From: Ignavibacteria bacterium RIFOXYB12_FULL_35_14
GTDB taxonomy: Bacteria > Bacteroidota > Ignavibacteria > Ignavibacteriales > Ignavibacteriaceae
Length of the DNA: 64,000 bases
Direction: 5' to 3'
Assembly (NCBI GenBank): GCA_001803045.1
Contig: MHAR01000008.1
Location: 116,877-180,876 of the forward strand
Part shown: one piece after another, positions 8,846 through 17,885 of the stretch
How positions within the stretch are numbered: the first letter of the stretch is position 1
Layout of the letters: the number at the start of each line of letters is the position of its first letter
Notes under the pieces: generated by a model
Databases searched by the model: none
What the model saw: only the letters and a program-made list of their open reading frames with translations
What the model was told of the DNA's origin: nothing
Position numbers and translations under genes: made by a program

Positions 8846-10129
8846 ATGGCTAATGGAAAACAAAAAAAATCGAAGAAAAAGATCTTCATCTTTGGAGGAA
8901 TTGGAATTCTTCTTGTTGCTCTTGTTCTTTTTGCATTACTTGGAGGAAGCAAAGAGGAAATTATCCAGGTTCAAACTGAAAAAGTTGAGAAGAGAGATAT
9001 AACTCAAAAAGTAACAACAACAGGAAAAATTGAACCTGAATTTAAGGTAGTAATTACGCCTGAAGTGACCGGGGAAATTGTTGCACTTCCTGTAAAAGAG
9101 GGCGATAAAGTTAAAAAAGGCGACTTGCTGATAAAAATTAATGCAAAGCAATATCTTGCTGATAAAGAAAGTGCAGAAGCAACCCTGATGTCTTCAAAAT
9201 CTTCATTAGCTATGCGAAAAGCCGAACTTGATAGAATAACATTGGACTATGAACGTGTGAAAGGCTTGCATAGAAAGGGTTTGGCAAGTGATTCTGAAAT
9301 TGAAACAGCTAAAAGTAATTTTGAATCGATTAAAGCGGCGTATGATGGAGCGAGTGCCGATGTAATGAGAACTGAAGCATCATTAAGAAGAGCATCTGAA
9401 CAGTTATATAAAACCTCTATTTATTCTCCAATGGATGGAACAGTAACACAGTTGAATGTTGAGCTTGGCGAAAGAGTTCTCGGCAGCGGGTTCAGTCAAG
9501 GAACAAACATTATGACTGTTTCCGATTTAAATAATATGGAGGCAAGTGTGGAAGTTGATGAAAACGACGTTGTGCTTATAACAATAGGAGATACAGCACG
9601 AATAAAAGTTGATGCTTTTGGAGATAAAATATTTAAAGGTATTGTCTCTGAAATAGGTAATAGTGCCATTAGTTCCGGAATTGGAACTCAAGACCAAGTG
9701 GTTAATTTTAATGTTAAATTGAAACTTATTGATCTCGATAAAGGACTTCGACCGGGAATGTCTTGTAATGCAGATATCGAAACTGAAACAATTCAAAATG
9801 TACTTAGCGTTCCCATTCAAAGCGTAACTGCTCGAACAAGCGATTTTGCTAAGAAAGAAGAAGGTGAAGAAGACAATCCTGCCCCAGTTAAAAAAGAGAA
9901 CAGTAATAAGAAACCAAAGGAAATAGTATTTATTGTTAAAGATGGAAAAGCAAAAACTCTGGAGGTTGAAACCGGTATTAGCGATGATAATTATATTCAT
10001 GTTAAGACCGGACTATCCGGCGGCGAACAAGTTGTGTCGGGAAGCTATAAGGCAATCTCACGTGAGCTAAATGATGGCTCAACAGTAAGAGTTGAAGAAA
10101 AGAAAAAATTCTCTAAAGATAAAAAATGA
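8846..10129 (+). CDS. HlyD/MacA-like periplasmic adaptor (membrane fusion protein)
   Basis: Links an inner-membrane transporter to a TolC channel. 427 residues with an N-terminal lysine-rich stretch and one membrane helix (about 14-34). Next come a lipoyl/biotinyl-like half-motif (TPEVTGEIVALPVKEGDKVKKGDLL split across about 68-96), a helical hairpin (about 100-175), the second lipoyl half (IYSPMDGTVTQLN) and beta-barrel parts. A lysine- and glutamate-rich insert at about 330-355 interrupts the membrane-proximal domain. AGGAG lies upstream of ATG 8846. The position between the TolC-like gene and a MacB-type ATPase fits a MacA role. The substrate is unknown; MacAB-type pumps handle macrolides, peptides, lipids or lipoproteins depending on the species. 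Confidence 0.93.
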   Translation: MANGKQKKSKKKIFIFGGIGILLVALVLFALLGGSKEEIIQVQTEKVEKRDITQKVTTTGKIEPEFKVVITPEVTGEIVALPVKEGDKVKKGDLLIKINAKQYLADKESAEATLMSSKSSLAMRKAELDRITLDYERVKGLHRKGLASDSEIETAKSNFESIKAAYDGASADVMRTEASLRRASEQLYKTSIYSPMDGTVTQLNVELGERVLGSGFSQGTNIMTVSDLNNMEASVEVDENDVVLITIGDTARIKVDAFGDKIFKGIVSEIGNSAISSGIGTQDQVVNFNVKLKLIDLDKGLRPGMSCNADIETETIQNVLSVPIQSVTARTSDFAKKEEGEEDNPAPVKKENSNKKPKEIVFIVKDGKAKTLEVETGISDDNYIHVKTGLSGGEQVVSGSYKAISRELNDGSTVRVEEKKKFSKDKK

Positions 10130-10144
10130 TAAAATGGATTTAGA

Positions 10145-10867
10145 ATGAACATAATAAATATTGAACATATTTCTAAAATATACCAGGTTGGAACTGAAGA
10201 GGTTCACGCTTTAAGCGATATATCAATCAGCATTGATAAAAACGAATATGTCGCAATCATGGGTCCCTCGGGTTCCGGAAAATCGACATTGATGAATGTG
10301 CTTGGCTGTCTTGATACTCCAACCTCAGGCAAATATGATTTTAACAATCAGAATGTAAGTGAAATGAATGATAATCAGCTGGCGAAAATCAGAAATAAAG
10401 AAATAGGATTTGTATTTCAGACATTTAACTTACTGCCAAGGTCAGATGCGCTCCATAATGTTGAACTTCCTTTAATTTATGCTGGTGTTCCAACGGCAGA
10501 ACGCCGTTCTAGAGCAAAGCAATCTCTTGCAGATGTTGGACTTGATAATCGAATGCATCATAAACCAAACGAACTTTCGGGCGGACAAAGACAAAGAGTG
10601 GCAATTGCAAGAGCCCTTGTTACAAGTCCATCGATAATTCTTGCAGATGAGCCAACAGGAAATTTGGATTCGAAAACAGGGGAAGAAATAATGCTTTTAT
10701 TTAATGAAATTCATAGTAAAGGGAATACAATAATATTGGTTACGCATGAAGAGTATATTGCAGAACATGCAGCAAGAATTGTTCGATTAAAAGATGGTCT
10801 TGTTGAAAGTGATGAAATAGTAGAGAAAAGATATATACCGAAATTAAATTCAATAACTGCTAAGTAA
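10145..10867 (+). CDS. ABC transporter ATPase, MacB/LolD type
   Basis: Powers the export system. 240 residues with a complete ATPase set: Walker [10 protein letters not shown] (about 40-48), Q-loop [10 protein letters not shown], signature [15 protein letters not shown], Walker [14 protein letters not shown] with catalytic Glu, and the switch His in LVTHE. The VFQ-x-FNLLPR segment and the [10 protein letters not shown] form are typical of the LolD/MacB branch. The gene follows the adaptor by 15 bases and is followed by two separate permeases. In the Escherichia coli MacB protein the ATPase and permease are fused; here they are split, as is common in Bacteroidota. Confidence 0.95.
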   Translation: MNIINIEHISKIYQVGTEEVHALSDISISIDKNEYVAIMGPSGSGKSTLMNVLGCLDTPTSGKYDFNNQNVSEMNDNQLAKIRNKEIGFVFQTFNLLPRSDALHNVELPLIYAGVPTAERRSRAKQSLADVGLDNRMHHKPNELSGGQRQRVAIARALVTSPSIILADEPTGNLDSKTGEEIMLLFNEIHSKGNTIILVTHEEYIAEHAARIVRLKDGLVESDEIVEKRYIPKLNSITAK

Positions 10868-10901
10868 AATTAATTATCCATATTGATGAAGCGAGATAGT
10901 T

Positions 10902-12137
10902 ATGTATACGATATTATTTGAAATTCGTGAAAGCTTGCTGATTGCCTTGCGTGCAATTCGTGCAAATAAAATGAGATCGATTCTCACGATGCTTGGCATT
11001 TTCATTGGTGTAACTGTTGTTGTTCTGATGTCAACAGCAATAAAAGGAATTGATAATTCATTTCAAACCGGTATGAGTGCTCTTGGTTCTGATGTCTTAT
11101 ATATCGACAAATGGTCGTGGTTTTCACATGAAGAGTGGTGGAAGTATCGCAACCGAAGAAGAATTGATATGAACGATTATTATGCATTTAAAGAGCAAGC
11201 AAAGCTTCCTTTGGCCACTGCTCCGGTAATAAACTCAAGACAAACAGTAAAATTCGGAGATAACAGAATTGAAAATGTATTTTTAAATGGTTCATCTGCG
11301 GATTATGTGCAGACGACAAATTTTACTTTTTCAATGGGAAGGTTTTATTCTGAAATTGAAAGCAATGCTGCAAGAAATGTTGCAGTGATCGGAAGCGATG
11401 TTTCAAATACTTTATTCCCTCGCGGTGATGCGTTAGATAAAGAGATAAAAATAGGCGGAGTTAATTTTAAAGTGGTTGGTGTTCTGGATGAGCAGGGTAG
11501 CTGGATTCTCGGCAGCTTCAATCCCGACAAGCAGGTATTCATCCCTATAGGAACTATTTTTAAGAATTTTCAAAACCAATCATTTGGAACAATTACCATT
11601 AATGTTCGGGCTGCAAATCCTATGGTGCTCGAAGAAACAAAAATTGAAGCTGAGGGAATTATGAGAAAAATTCGGGGCTTAGCTTATAATGAAGAGAATG
11701 ATTTTTCTATAAACCAGCAAGAAGGTTTAGCAGCTCAAATCGATCAAACCGTAAGTGTAATTCAATTCGTGGGATTTTTCATAACAGGTCTTTCACTTTT
11801 TGTTGGAGCTGTTGGAATAATGAACATAATGTTTGTATCGGTTAAAGAAAGAACAAAAGAAATTGGTATAAGAAAAGCAATAGGTGCAAAACGTAGAACA
11901 ATTCTCGGACAGTTCCTTTTTGAATCCTCCTTTATTTGTCTGGTTGGAGGTCTGGTAGGATTGTTAGCAGCAGTGCTGCTTAGTAAAATGGTAAATCAAT
12001 TTTTGCCCACATCAGTTCAATGGGATGCAGTAGTTATTGCAATCCTCGTTTCAGTAATAACAGGATTGGTTGCGGGATTAGCTCCGGCTTATACTGCAGC
12101 AAAATTGGATCCTGTTGAAGCGTTGAGGTATGAATAA
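10902..12137 (+). CDS. MacB-like FtsX-family ABC permease, first of two
   Basis: 411 residues with the MacB permease layout. The N-terminal helix follows ANKMRSILTMLGIFIGV, then a large periplasmic domain (about 50-280, MacB_PCD type), three more helices in the C-terminal third, the conserved cytoplasmic loop KERTKEIGIRKAIGAKRR, and the end DPVEALRYE. It is followed after two bases by a homologous permease, so the transporter is probably a heterodimer served by the ATPase just upstream. Confidence 0.94.
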   Translation: MYTILFEIRESLLIALRAIRANKMRSILTMLGIFIGVTVVVLMSTAIKGIDNSFQTGMSALGSDVLYIDKWSWFSHEEWWKYRNRRRIDMNDYYAFKEQAKLPLATAPVINSRQTVKFGDNRIENVFLNGSSADYVQTTNFTFSMGRFYSEIESNAARNVAVIGSDVSNTLFPRGDALDKEIKIGGVNFKVVGVLDEQGSWILGSFNPDKQVFIPIGTIFKNFQNQSFGTITINVRAANPMVLEETKIEAEGIMRKIRGLAYNEENDFSINQQEGLAAQIDQTVSVIQFVGFFITGLSLFVGAVGIMNIMFVSVKERTKEIGIRKAIGAKRRTILGQFLFESSFICLVGGLVGLLAAVLLSKMVNQFLPTSVQWDAVVIAILVSVITGLVAGLAPAYTAAKLDPVEALRYE

Positions 12138-12139
12138 TT

Positions 12140-13372
12140 ATGAAAATCAAACAAACAATAGCCGTTGCGCTTCAATCCCTAAGGACGAATAAATTAAGAA
12201 CGTTGCTCACTATCCTCGGCGTTGTGGTAGGAATTTTTTCAATTATTGTTGTAATGACAGTAATTACGATGCTTCAAAACAGCATTGAAGATGGAGTAAG
12301 TCAGCTTGCTAAAAATACTTTTCAAATTCAAAAATTTCCGGTAATAATGGGCGGTGGGCCTGGTTCCCGCGATAAATTCAGAAATAGGAAAGATTTAACT
12401 TTAGAGGATTACGAAGAATTATCGAAAAAACTAACTCAAGCAAAGCATATTGGTGCCGAGATGTGGAATTTCGGAAGTATAGTTAAATACGGCAACAAGG
12501 AAACGAATCCAAACATTATGGTTGCAGGAATTACTTTAGGTGCGATGCGTACTAACGATTGGAAAGTTGCTTACGGCAGGGGGTTTCGAGAAAATGATGT
12601 TCAATACTCAAACGATATTTGTCTGCTCGGCAATGAAATTGTTGACAAATTATTTGGCTCGATTAATCCGGTGGGACAGGTTATTCGTGTCAACGGAAAA
12701 CCAAAGCTTGTTGTGGGCGTTCTAGAGAAGCAGCCGCAGCTTTTTGGACAAAGCCAGGATAATTATATGGTGCTTCCTATAACAACCTGGCAGAGCATGT
12801 ACGGTAAAAGAAAACGAAGCGTTAACATAACGGTTATGTCTTACTCTAAAGAAGATTATAACGAAACCATTGAAGCTGCCATCGGTTATATGAGAGCAAT
12901 AAGAAAAGTAAAACCCGGTGAAGAAAATGATTTCGATATCTTCAGTAATGAATCAATTATTGGAATGATTAACGATATAACCAGCGGCGTTAAGATCGGA
13001 GCTTTAGTAGTGTCTATCATTGCATTAATAGCTGCAGGTGTTGGCATCATGAATATCATGTTAGTTTCTGTAACTGAAAGAACAAAGGAAATTGGAATCC
13101 GTAAAGCATTAGGTGCACGAAAGAAAAATATTCTGCTGCAGTTTTTGATAGAAGCTGTAGTGCTGTGTCTAATTGGCGGCATCATTGGAATCTTTATCGG
13201 TGTTGGCATTGGAAATTTAGCTGGAAATGCGATCAATGCACAATCTGCAATTCCTTATGATTGGGTGGTACTCGGTATTTCGCTATGCGTTTTTGTTGGT
13301 GTTCTATTTGGTACATATCCCGCTTATAAAGCTGCAAATCTTGATCCTATTGAAGCTTTAAGATACGAGTAG
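12140..13372 (+). CDS. MacB-like FtsX-family ABC permease, second of two
   Basis: 410 residues, a paralogue of the preceding permease. It has an N-terminal LRTLLTILGVVVGI helix, a periplasmic domain, ERTKEIGIRKALGARKK and the terminal DPIEALRYE. The two permeases sit two bases apart and diverge mainly in the periplasmic domain, which fits a heterodimeric pump. The stop codon TAG lies inside the first bases of a repeat element whose end reads GTAGGGA (13369-13375), so that element may have supplied the gene's stop. Confidence 0.94.
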   Translation: MKIKQTIAVALQSLRTNKLRTLLTILGVVVGIFSIIVVMTVITMLQNSIEDGVSQLAKNTFQIQKFPVIMGGGPGSRDKFRNRKDLTLEDYEELSKKLTQAKHIGAEMWNFGSIVKYGNKETNPNIMVAGITLGAMRTNDWKVAYGRGFRENDVQYSNDICLLGNEIVDKLFGSINPVGQVIRVNGKPKLVVGVLEKQPQLFGQSQDNYMVLPITTWQSMYGKRKRSVNITVMSYSKEDYNETIEAAIGYMRAIRKVKPGEENDFDIFSNESIIGMINDITSGVKIGALVVSIIALIAAGVGIMNIMLVSVTERTKEIGIRKALGARKKNILLQFLIEAVVLCLIGGIIGIFIGVGIGNLAGNAINAQSAIPYDWVVLGISLCVFVGVLFGTYPAYKAANLDPIEALRYE

Positions 13373-13500
13373 GGAACAACCACCTCCAGATTCATCAGCC
13401 TCCACCAAAGGTGGATGGGTCTAGCCGAAGCGGTGGTCAGGTCCTGGTCGTTCCATAGGATAGATGTAATAGGCGGAACTGCCAGGAGGCAGCTCCCTAC
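13369..13500 (-). repeat. MITE-like element with GTAGGGA/TCCCTAC ends, copy 1 (inverted)
   Basis: A 132-bp element bounded by GTAGGGAA and TCCCTAC inverted ends. Its reverse complement aligns along its length with 18392-18520, sharing for example CAGGACCTGA, CCACCTTTGG/CCGCCTTTGG and GAGGCTGATGAATCTGG. A shorter relative (16157-16228) has the same ends and lacks the middle. The first bases overlap the stop codon of the second permease gene. Confidence 0.8.
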
Positions 13501-13689
13501 AATTCAACTAATCCGTCGAGGTTAAGGTTGCAAAATACTATTGCCAAACTTCGAAGGTTTCCGCTCACGAAACTGAATTAATGATTCTTCAAAAATTATT
13601 TATCACCAACTGATTTATAAAAATAAATTATTTAACTTTGTCGGGTCGAGATCGAGAAAAATATTTTACACTATTGAAAGAAAACTTCT
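13373..13689. other. Intergenic region after the export operon
   Basis: 317 bases with no gene. The first 128 are the MITE-like element. At 13513-13562 there is a degenerate relative of the family B palindrome (CCGTCGAGGTT and CTTCGAAGGTTTCC with mismatches). The remainder is AT-rich, presumably the promoter region of the next gene, but no site is clear. Confidence 0.6.
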
Positions 13690-14883
13690 GTGGAGTGGAT
13701 TCTACTTATTATTTGGCTTTCGATAATTAATGGCGGACTTGGCGGGCAGTACGTTTTAAATTGGATGGCTAATCAGCCTGATTTTACGGGCGGCAAAAAG
13801 ATTGATGTTTCTCCCGGTGTAATGACATGGTGGCGAGAAATTTCAAAACTTGCATGGGCTGTGGTAGCAGTTATCATCGAAGTCATTCGCGGTAAGAAGG
13901 TTAGATATTTATGGCCCGGTTTTATTTCTCTATCTACAATTATTGTCTGCGCTTTTACCGGAGTTATTGAAAACATAGGTTTCTTTTATCTGCCAAGAAA
14001 TTATTCACCTCATATATTTGCCCCTTACGTAAATATTTATCTTGCTTTACTTCCTTTCTTTGGAAAATTCATGTTCAATGCTCCAATCCGGAAAGAACAT
14101 TGGATCGGAATATCACTTGTAGTAACCGGACTTGCGGTACCGCATATTCCTTGGCTTTTGGGTTTTGCAGAGGAAAATGTGAATGCACTTGATGCGAGTG
14201 CTATTATCTGGATAATTGTAATTAATGGATGTTTACTTTCTCAGCAAGTTTTAAACAACAAAACTGTTCAAACTGCCTTGCATGGCGTTGGACCAAATGC
14301 ACTTGTTTTATGGCGTGAGATATGGAAATTGATTTTTATAACTGCCGCATTATTTATTGTGCCAATTATAGGCGGGTGGATGAACGCTAATCTTCCTGAC
14401 CGTGTGACAACTAAAAATTTTGAAGAAAGAGTTTTAGATAAGATTGATCAAAACAAAAAGGATTTTCTGCTTACGCAATATACTCCTACAGATAATTGGT
14501 ATATCCTAAAAAATAATGTTTCTGAAAATAACCAGCAGAAAATTAAACAAATATTGAAGTCTGCAGAGTATCATAGATTTTTTTCACTCTTCGATGGCAA
14601 CATAATTCCGAATAACTGGCTGCCGATACTTTTTGTTATTGCTGCAGGATTAACAGGATACATTTACAGTTTTGGATTCTTTAAGCTTTCAAAATTTTCG
14701 GCGCATTTTTGGGTGCCGTACACGAATGTTTACCTGGCACTGCTTCCATTTATTATGCTTTTGTTTGGGAAAAATGTTACAGATTATCAAATAACAGGTG
14801 CCATTGTAGTTACTGCAGGTTTGATGATTGGAGTTAGGGATCACAGAAAAAATAAAGTTGTGGAGATTGAAAAGAAAAAGTAA
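13690..14883 (+). CDS. DMT-superfamily-like (EamA-type) membrane transporter
   Basis: A 397-residue integral membrane protein with two homologous halves. The first half contains PHIFAPYVNIYLALLPF (about 111-127) and the second AHFWVPYTNVYLALLPF (about 338-354). Each half also has an LxWREIxKL segment (TWWREISKLAW and VLWREIWKLIF). Such an internal duplication with about ten helices is the plan of drug/metabolite transporters. A hydrophilic insert of about 85 residues (about 235-315) separates the halves, which is unusual for EamA proteins. The start is GTG 13690, with GAAAG about nine bases upstream. The substrate is unknown and no partner gene is adjacent. Confidence 0.7.
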   Translation: MEWILLIIWLSIINGGLGGQYVLNWMANQPDFTGGKKIDVSPGVMTWWREISKLAWAVVAVIIEVIRGKKVRYLWPGFISLSTIIVCAFTGVIENIGFFYLPRNYSPHIFAPYVNIYLALLPFFGKFMFNAPIRKEHWIGISLVVTGLAVPHIPWLLGFAEENVNALDASAIIWIIVINGCLLSQQVLNNKTVQTALHGVGPNALVLWREIWKLIFITAALFIVPIIGGWMNANLPDRVTTKNFEERVLDKIDQNKKDFLLTQYTPTDNWYILKNNVSENNQQKIKQILKSAEYHRFFSLFDGNIIPNNWLPILFVIAAGLTGYIYSFGFFKLSKFSAHFWVPYTNVYLALLPFIMLLFGKNVTDYQITGAIVVTAGLMIGVRDHRKNKVVEIEKKK

Positions 14884-14991
14884 AAATCATTTTGTTGTAT
14901 TAGAAAAAAATGATTGGAGTTCACATTGATCTGTGCTGAAGAATATTTGGATTAGCATTCTGAATGATGGTTGGTTGTAAGTTATTCACGG

Positions 14992-15052
14992 CGGTCATGA
15001 ACCACTTCATGACCGAAACTAATTTCCTTCTGTCACTAAGTGGTTAGTGACA
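14992..15052. repeat. Two adjacent short perfect hairpins
   Basis: CGGTCATGA (14992-15000) pairs with TCATGACCG (15007-15015) over a 6-nt loop. TGTCACTAA (15031-15039) pairs with TTAGTGACA (15044-15052) over a 4-nt loop. Neither is followed by a T run, so they are not ordinary intrinsic terminators. They may be parts of a compound repeat. Confidence 0.7.
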
Positions 15053-15127
15053 GCCATGCTAACATGAACTTAGCAGTCGCAGCTTGTCCCGCCTTAGCCT
15101 AAAACCATTTCATAACATAGTACGTTC

Positions 15128-15180
15128 ACAAACCCAGTTCCTTCTGCTAGAGAATAGCGAACGAGAGGAACTGGGTTTGT
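15128..15180. repeat. Palindromic repeat, family A copy 2 (perfect)
   Basis: Left arm ACAAACCCAGTTCCT (15128-15142) and its exact reverse complement (15166-15180) flank a 23-nt loop. Same arms as 7117-7168 and, less well kept, 49502-49553. Confidence 0.9.
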
Positions 15181-15526
15181 TGGATGTGAGTAATGTATTC
15201 TATATCACAACTCCAAATTTTTCTTCGTTCAAGTAATAATTTTTCTTGACAATTATAAATACAATGATGAATTTACATTAAGTTCTTTAGGAACTTTTCC
15301 ACCTTGAGAGGAAGGTTGCACAATATTGAATTGCAGCTAAACTCTTGAATTACGGAACTACAATTTTCCCCGCAAGGCGTGACAGCAAATTTATTCTTTA
15401 ACAATTGGAGAATAGAATGTTTGTGATCGCCAATTTAATTTCCACTTAAATTTTCCAGCGCATAACTATACTTTTAGGCGGGGCAAGCTTATCTATTAAT
15501 ATTTTTTAAAGTGTTATAAGGCATTT

Positions 15527-15569
15527 AGAGTGTTCATTCATTCTGACAACACTCGCGACTGAACACCCT
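15527..15569. repeat. Palindromic repeat, family C copy 1
   Basis: AGAGTGTTCA on the left and TGAACACCCT on the right, with 23 nt between. A second copy lies at 16241-16285. Both precede a lipoprotein gene by about 40 bases, with the conserved tail ATTAAT/ATAATCATTAAC between palindrome and ribosome-binding site. Confidence 0.75.
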
Positions 15570-15608
15570 ATTAATTAATCATCATTAACAATTTATATGG
15601 AGGTTCTA

Positions 15609-16142
15609 ATGAAAAAGTTACTTGCTCTTTCATCGCTTCTTTTATTCACAATTTTCCTCTATAGTGGTTGTCAGCAGCAGGAGGAAAGGACTTATACAGA
15701 TGCTGATGCTCAGAGAAATCATGATAATGCAACGAAGCTATGGAATGGCGGCGATATTGCACTCGTAGATAGTCTCTACTCTGAAGACTGCGTGTACCAT
15801 AATGCAGATTTTATGGATGCAAAAGGTCCAGAAGAAATTAAGAAGTTTATTAAATGGGTCTATACTGCATATCCGGATTTTGCAATAACATTAGATGAAC
15901 CTATGATGTTGAAAGATAGAACAGTACATACCTTTAGAGCTACAGGGACAAACAACGGACCATTAGGTGAAAATATGCCACCAACAAATAAGGAAATGTC
16001 ATTTAATGGTGTTAGCATAACAAAAATGGAAAATGGCAAGATTACCGAAGAATGGGTCTATTATAATCAGCTACCGTTATATAAACAGTTAGGTTATAAA
16101 GTTGTACTTGCAGAAGAAAAACCAATGATGAAAAAGAAGTAG
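15609..16142 (+). CDS. NTF2/SnoaL-like lipoprotein
   Basis: 177 residues from ATG 15609. An upstream in-frame ATG at 15597 is rejected because the GGAGG at 15599-15603 is the ribosome-binding site of the later start. The signal peptide is MKKLLALSSLLLFTIFLYSG, and C21 is a lipobox cysteine (LYSGC). The mature domain (NHDNATKLWNGGDIALVDSLYSEDCVYHN, split by a helix and the pocket residues) has the cone fold pattern of SnoaL/ester-cyclase NTF2-like proteins, including GPEEIKKF and ENGKITEEW. SnoaL relatives bind small hydrophobic ligands and some are polyketide cyclases; a catalytic role here is not shown. It shares a similar leader with the next two genes. Confidence 0.82.
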   Translation: MKKLLALSSLLLFTIFLYSGCQQQEERTYTDADAQRNHDNATKLWNGGDIALVDSLYSEDCVYHNADFMDAKGPEEIKKFIKWVYTAYPDFAITLDEPMMLKDRTVHTFRATGTNNGPLGENMPPTNKEMSFNGVSITKMENGKITEEWVYYNQLPLYKQLGYKVVLAEEKPMMKKK

Positions 16143-16156
16143 GTTACCATTCAATA

Positions 16157-16228
16157 GTAGGGAATGACCTCCGATCATTCCGCAAAAAGGTACGCTAACA
16201 GCGGAACAATCGGGAGATTGTTCCCTAC
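16157..16228 (+). repeat. MITE-like element with GTAGGGA/TCCCTAC ends, copy 2 (short form)
   Basis: A 72-bp element beginning GTAGGGAATGACCTCCG and ending GATTGTTCCCTAC. It aligns with both ends of 18392-18520 (for example CAGCGGAACA) but lacks the central 57 or so bases, so it looks like an internal-deletion derivative or the shorter ancestor. Confidence 0.82.
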
Positions 16229-16240
16229 AGAAATAAACAT

Positions 16241-16285
16241 TTAGAGTGTTCAATCATAATGAAAACATTGGCGACTGAACACCCT
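16241..16285. repeat. Palindromic repeat, family C copy 2
   Basis: TTAGAGTGTTCA (16241-16252) and TGAACACCCT (16276-16285) can pair over a 23-nt loop. The arms match those of 15527-15569. It is followed by ATAATCATTAAC and the AGGAGG ribosome-binding site of the TPR lipoprotein. Confidence 0.75.
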
Positions 16286-16319
16286 GTTAAATAATCATTA
16301 ACATAATAGGAGGTTCGTT

Positions 16320-17783
16320 ATGAAACGACAAATTATTTTGTTGTACGGTTTATTTTGTGCTGTGCTAGTAACTATTTTCCTGTCTTCATGCTCAACGAAG
16401 GAAAAGGAAATGCCAATTACAACTTCGTCGGATGAAGCAAAGCAGCTTTTCATACAGAGCAGAGAAGATTTATTTAATGCAGAAATTGAAAAAGCAGCTA
16501 AGTTATTTGAGGATGCGATAAAAAAAGACAGCACTTTTGCTTTAGCTTATCTCCTTCGGGCTTTTAGTGGAGGTGGTTTAGAAGTTCTTAATAGTAATCT
16601 CGAAAAAGCCGTCTTGCTCTCCGATAAAGTAACTGAAGGTGAGCAGCTTCTCATTAAAGCTAACAAAGCATCTAATCTAGATAATGATAGGAAACTTGGC
16701 AGAGAATATTTGAAAAAACTGCTTACAATGTTTCCCGAAGATAAACTTGCATATTTTACTTATGCTGTGTCTTTCTTTAACCAGGGGGAAAACGATTCGA
16801 CAATCACTTATCTGAAAAAAGTAATTGAACTTGATGCAGAGTTTGCACCAGCTCATAATATTCTTGGTTATGCTTACATGACTAAGGGAGATAATGTAGA
16901 AGCAGAGAAAGAATTCAAGGAGTATATCCGCTTAGCTCCGGAAAGACCAAATCCTTATGACTCTTATGGCGAATTCCTTCTTAAAGTCGGAAGATATGAT
17001 GAATCAATAACAAACTACACCAAATCGTTTGAGATTGATAAATCTTTCACCAGCAGTCTTTACAGAATAGGTGATGGCTATCTCTTCAAAGGTGATTATA
17101 CTAAGGCAAGAGAAAACTATCAGAAGTACTTTGATAAGGCAGAGAGTATTGATTCAAAGCTGAGCGCGCTGAGAATGAAAGCTCGATCTTTCTTGTATGA
17201 GAATAAACCGGGTGAAGCATTAAAAGGTTTTTCAGATTATCGAACTTTTGCTGAGAAAGAGAATAAGCCAAAAGAGGTAGTTATGGCTTCTACCTATGAA
17301 GGATTTGTACTTTCAGACAATGGCAAAACAGCGGAAGGATTAAAGAAATATCAAGAAGCTGCTAATATGATTGGTAAAGTCGATCTAACAAAAGAGGATA
17401 AGGAAACTTTAAAGAGAAATTCAAATATGTATTTGACTTATGCTTTCGCAATGAACAATCAGTTGAACAAAGCTAAGGAGAATGCATCGCTTTATAAGAA
17501 AGCTATTGAGAGTAAAAATGATCCCACAGAAAAGGAAAATTTGGATTGGCTGCTCGGCTTTATTGATTTTAAGGAAGGCAAATACGATTTAATGATTGAA
17601 AAATTCAAAAAGCAATCAGGTACTGACGTACATGGTAAATATTACATGGCTCAGGCTTATTTGAAGAAAGGCGATAAAGATTTAGCTAAAAAACTTTTAA
17701 ATGAAATACTAAATTTCAATGAGAACACAATGTATCTCGCTGTTGTTTGGCATAAAGCAAAACAAGAGTTAGCTAAATTGTAA
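16320..17783 (+). CDS. TPR-repeat lipoprotein
   Basis: 487 residues with a lipoprotein signal peptide (lipobox LSSC, cysteine about residue 24) and an excellent AGGAGG before ATG 16320. The rest is a run of tetratricopeptide-like helical pairs, such as AEIEKAAKLFEDAIKKDSTFA, DSTITYLKKVIELDAEFAPA (each a 34-residue unit), VEAEKEFKEYIRLAPERP and DYTKARENYQKYFDKA. TPR proteins are protein-binding scaffolds; no catalytic motif is visible. It is probably anchored to the periplasmic face of a membrane. It sits between two NTF2-like secreted proteins with a similar upstream leader, which suggests shared control rather than one simple operon, since gaps of 100-180 bases separate the genes. Confidence 0.87.
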   Translation: MKRQIILLYGLFCAVLVTIFLSSCSTKEKEMPITTSSDEAKQLFIQSREDLFNAEIEKAAKLFEDAIKKDSTFALAYLLRAFSGGGLEVLNSNLEKAVLLSDKVTEGEQLLIKANKASNLDNDRKLGREYLKKLLTMFPEDKLAYFTYAVSFFNQGENDSTITYLKKVIELDAEFAPAHNILGYAYMTKGDNVEAEKEFKEYIRLAPERPNPYDSYGEFLLKVGRYDESITNYTKSFEIDKSFTSSLYRIGDGYLFKGDYTKARENYQKYFDKAESIDSKLSALRMKARSFLYENKPGEALKGFSDYRTFAEKENKPKEVVMASTYEGFVLSDNGKTAEGLKKYQEAANMIGKVDLTKEDKETLKRNSNMYLTYAFAMNNQLNKAKENASLYKKAIESKNDPTEKENLDWLLGFIDFKEGKYDLMIEKFKKQSGTDVHGKYYMAQAYLKKGDKDLAKKLLNEILNFNENTMYLAVVWHKAKQELAKL

Positions 17784-17827
17784 GAATTTTTTTTTATGTT
17801 AAGAAATTTTTAATGCTAAGAAAAAAT

Positions 17828-17848
17828 GCTGATAAAACTATTATCAGC
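17828..17848 (+). promoter_or_regulatory. Perfect hairpin in the leader of the NTF2-like gene
   Basis: GCTGATAA (17828-17835), loop AACTA, TTATCAGC (17841-17848). It is followed by TAATTAATAATCATTA and then the ribosome-binding site AGAGG. The two preceding genes also have a palindrome followed by a near-identical AATCATTA tail before their ribosome-binding sites, so this may be a shared leader element. No T run follows, so it is not a typical terminator. Confidence 0.55.
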
Positions 17849-17885
17849 TAATTAATAATCATTATTTAAACAAAAGAGGTGTGCC

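Larger units (their letters stand above)
14884..15608. other. Repeat-bearing intergenic region before the small secreted-protein genes
   Basis: 725 bases with no gene I can support. It holds two adjacent perfect hairpins (14992-15052), a perfect family A palindrome (15128-15180) and a family C palindrome (15527-15569). The leader of the next gene lies at about 15560-15608. A TTGACA near 15246 is not followed by a well-spaced -10 box. Confidence 0.6.

Noticed and set aside
15240-15290. TTGACA near 15246 as a promoter
   Set aside because: No -10 box at proper spacing and this phylum uses different promoter consensus; more than 300 bases from the next gene.
15597-15608. Upstream ATG of the NTF2-like lipoprotein
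   Set aside because: It overlaps the GGAGG that serves ATG 15609 and would spoil the signal peptide.
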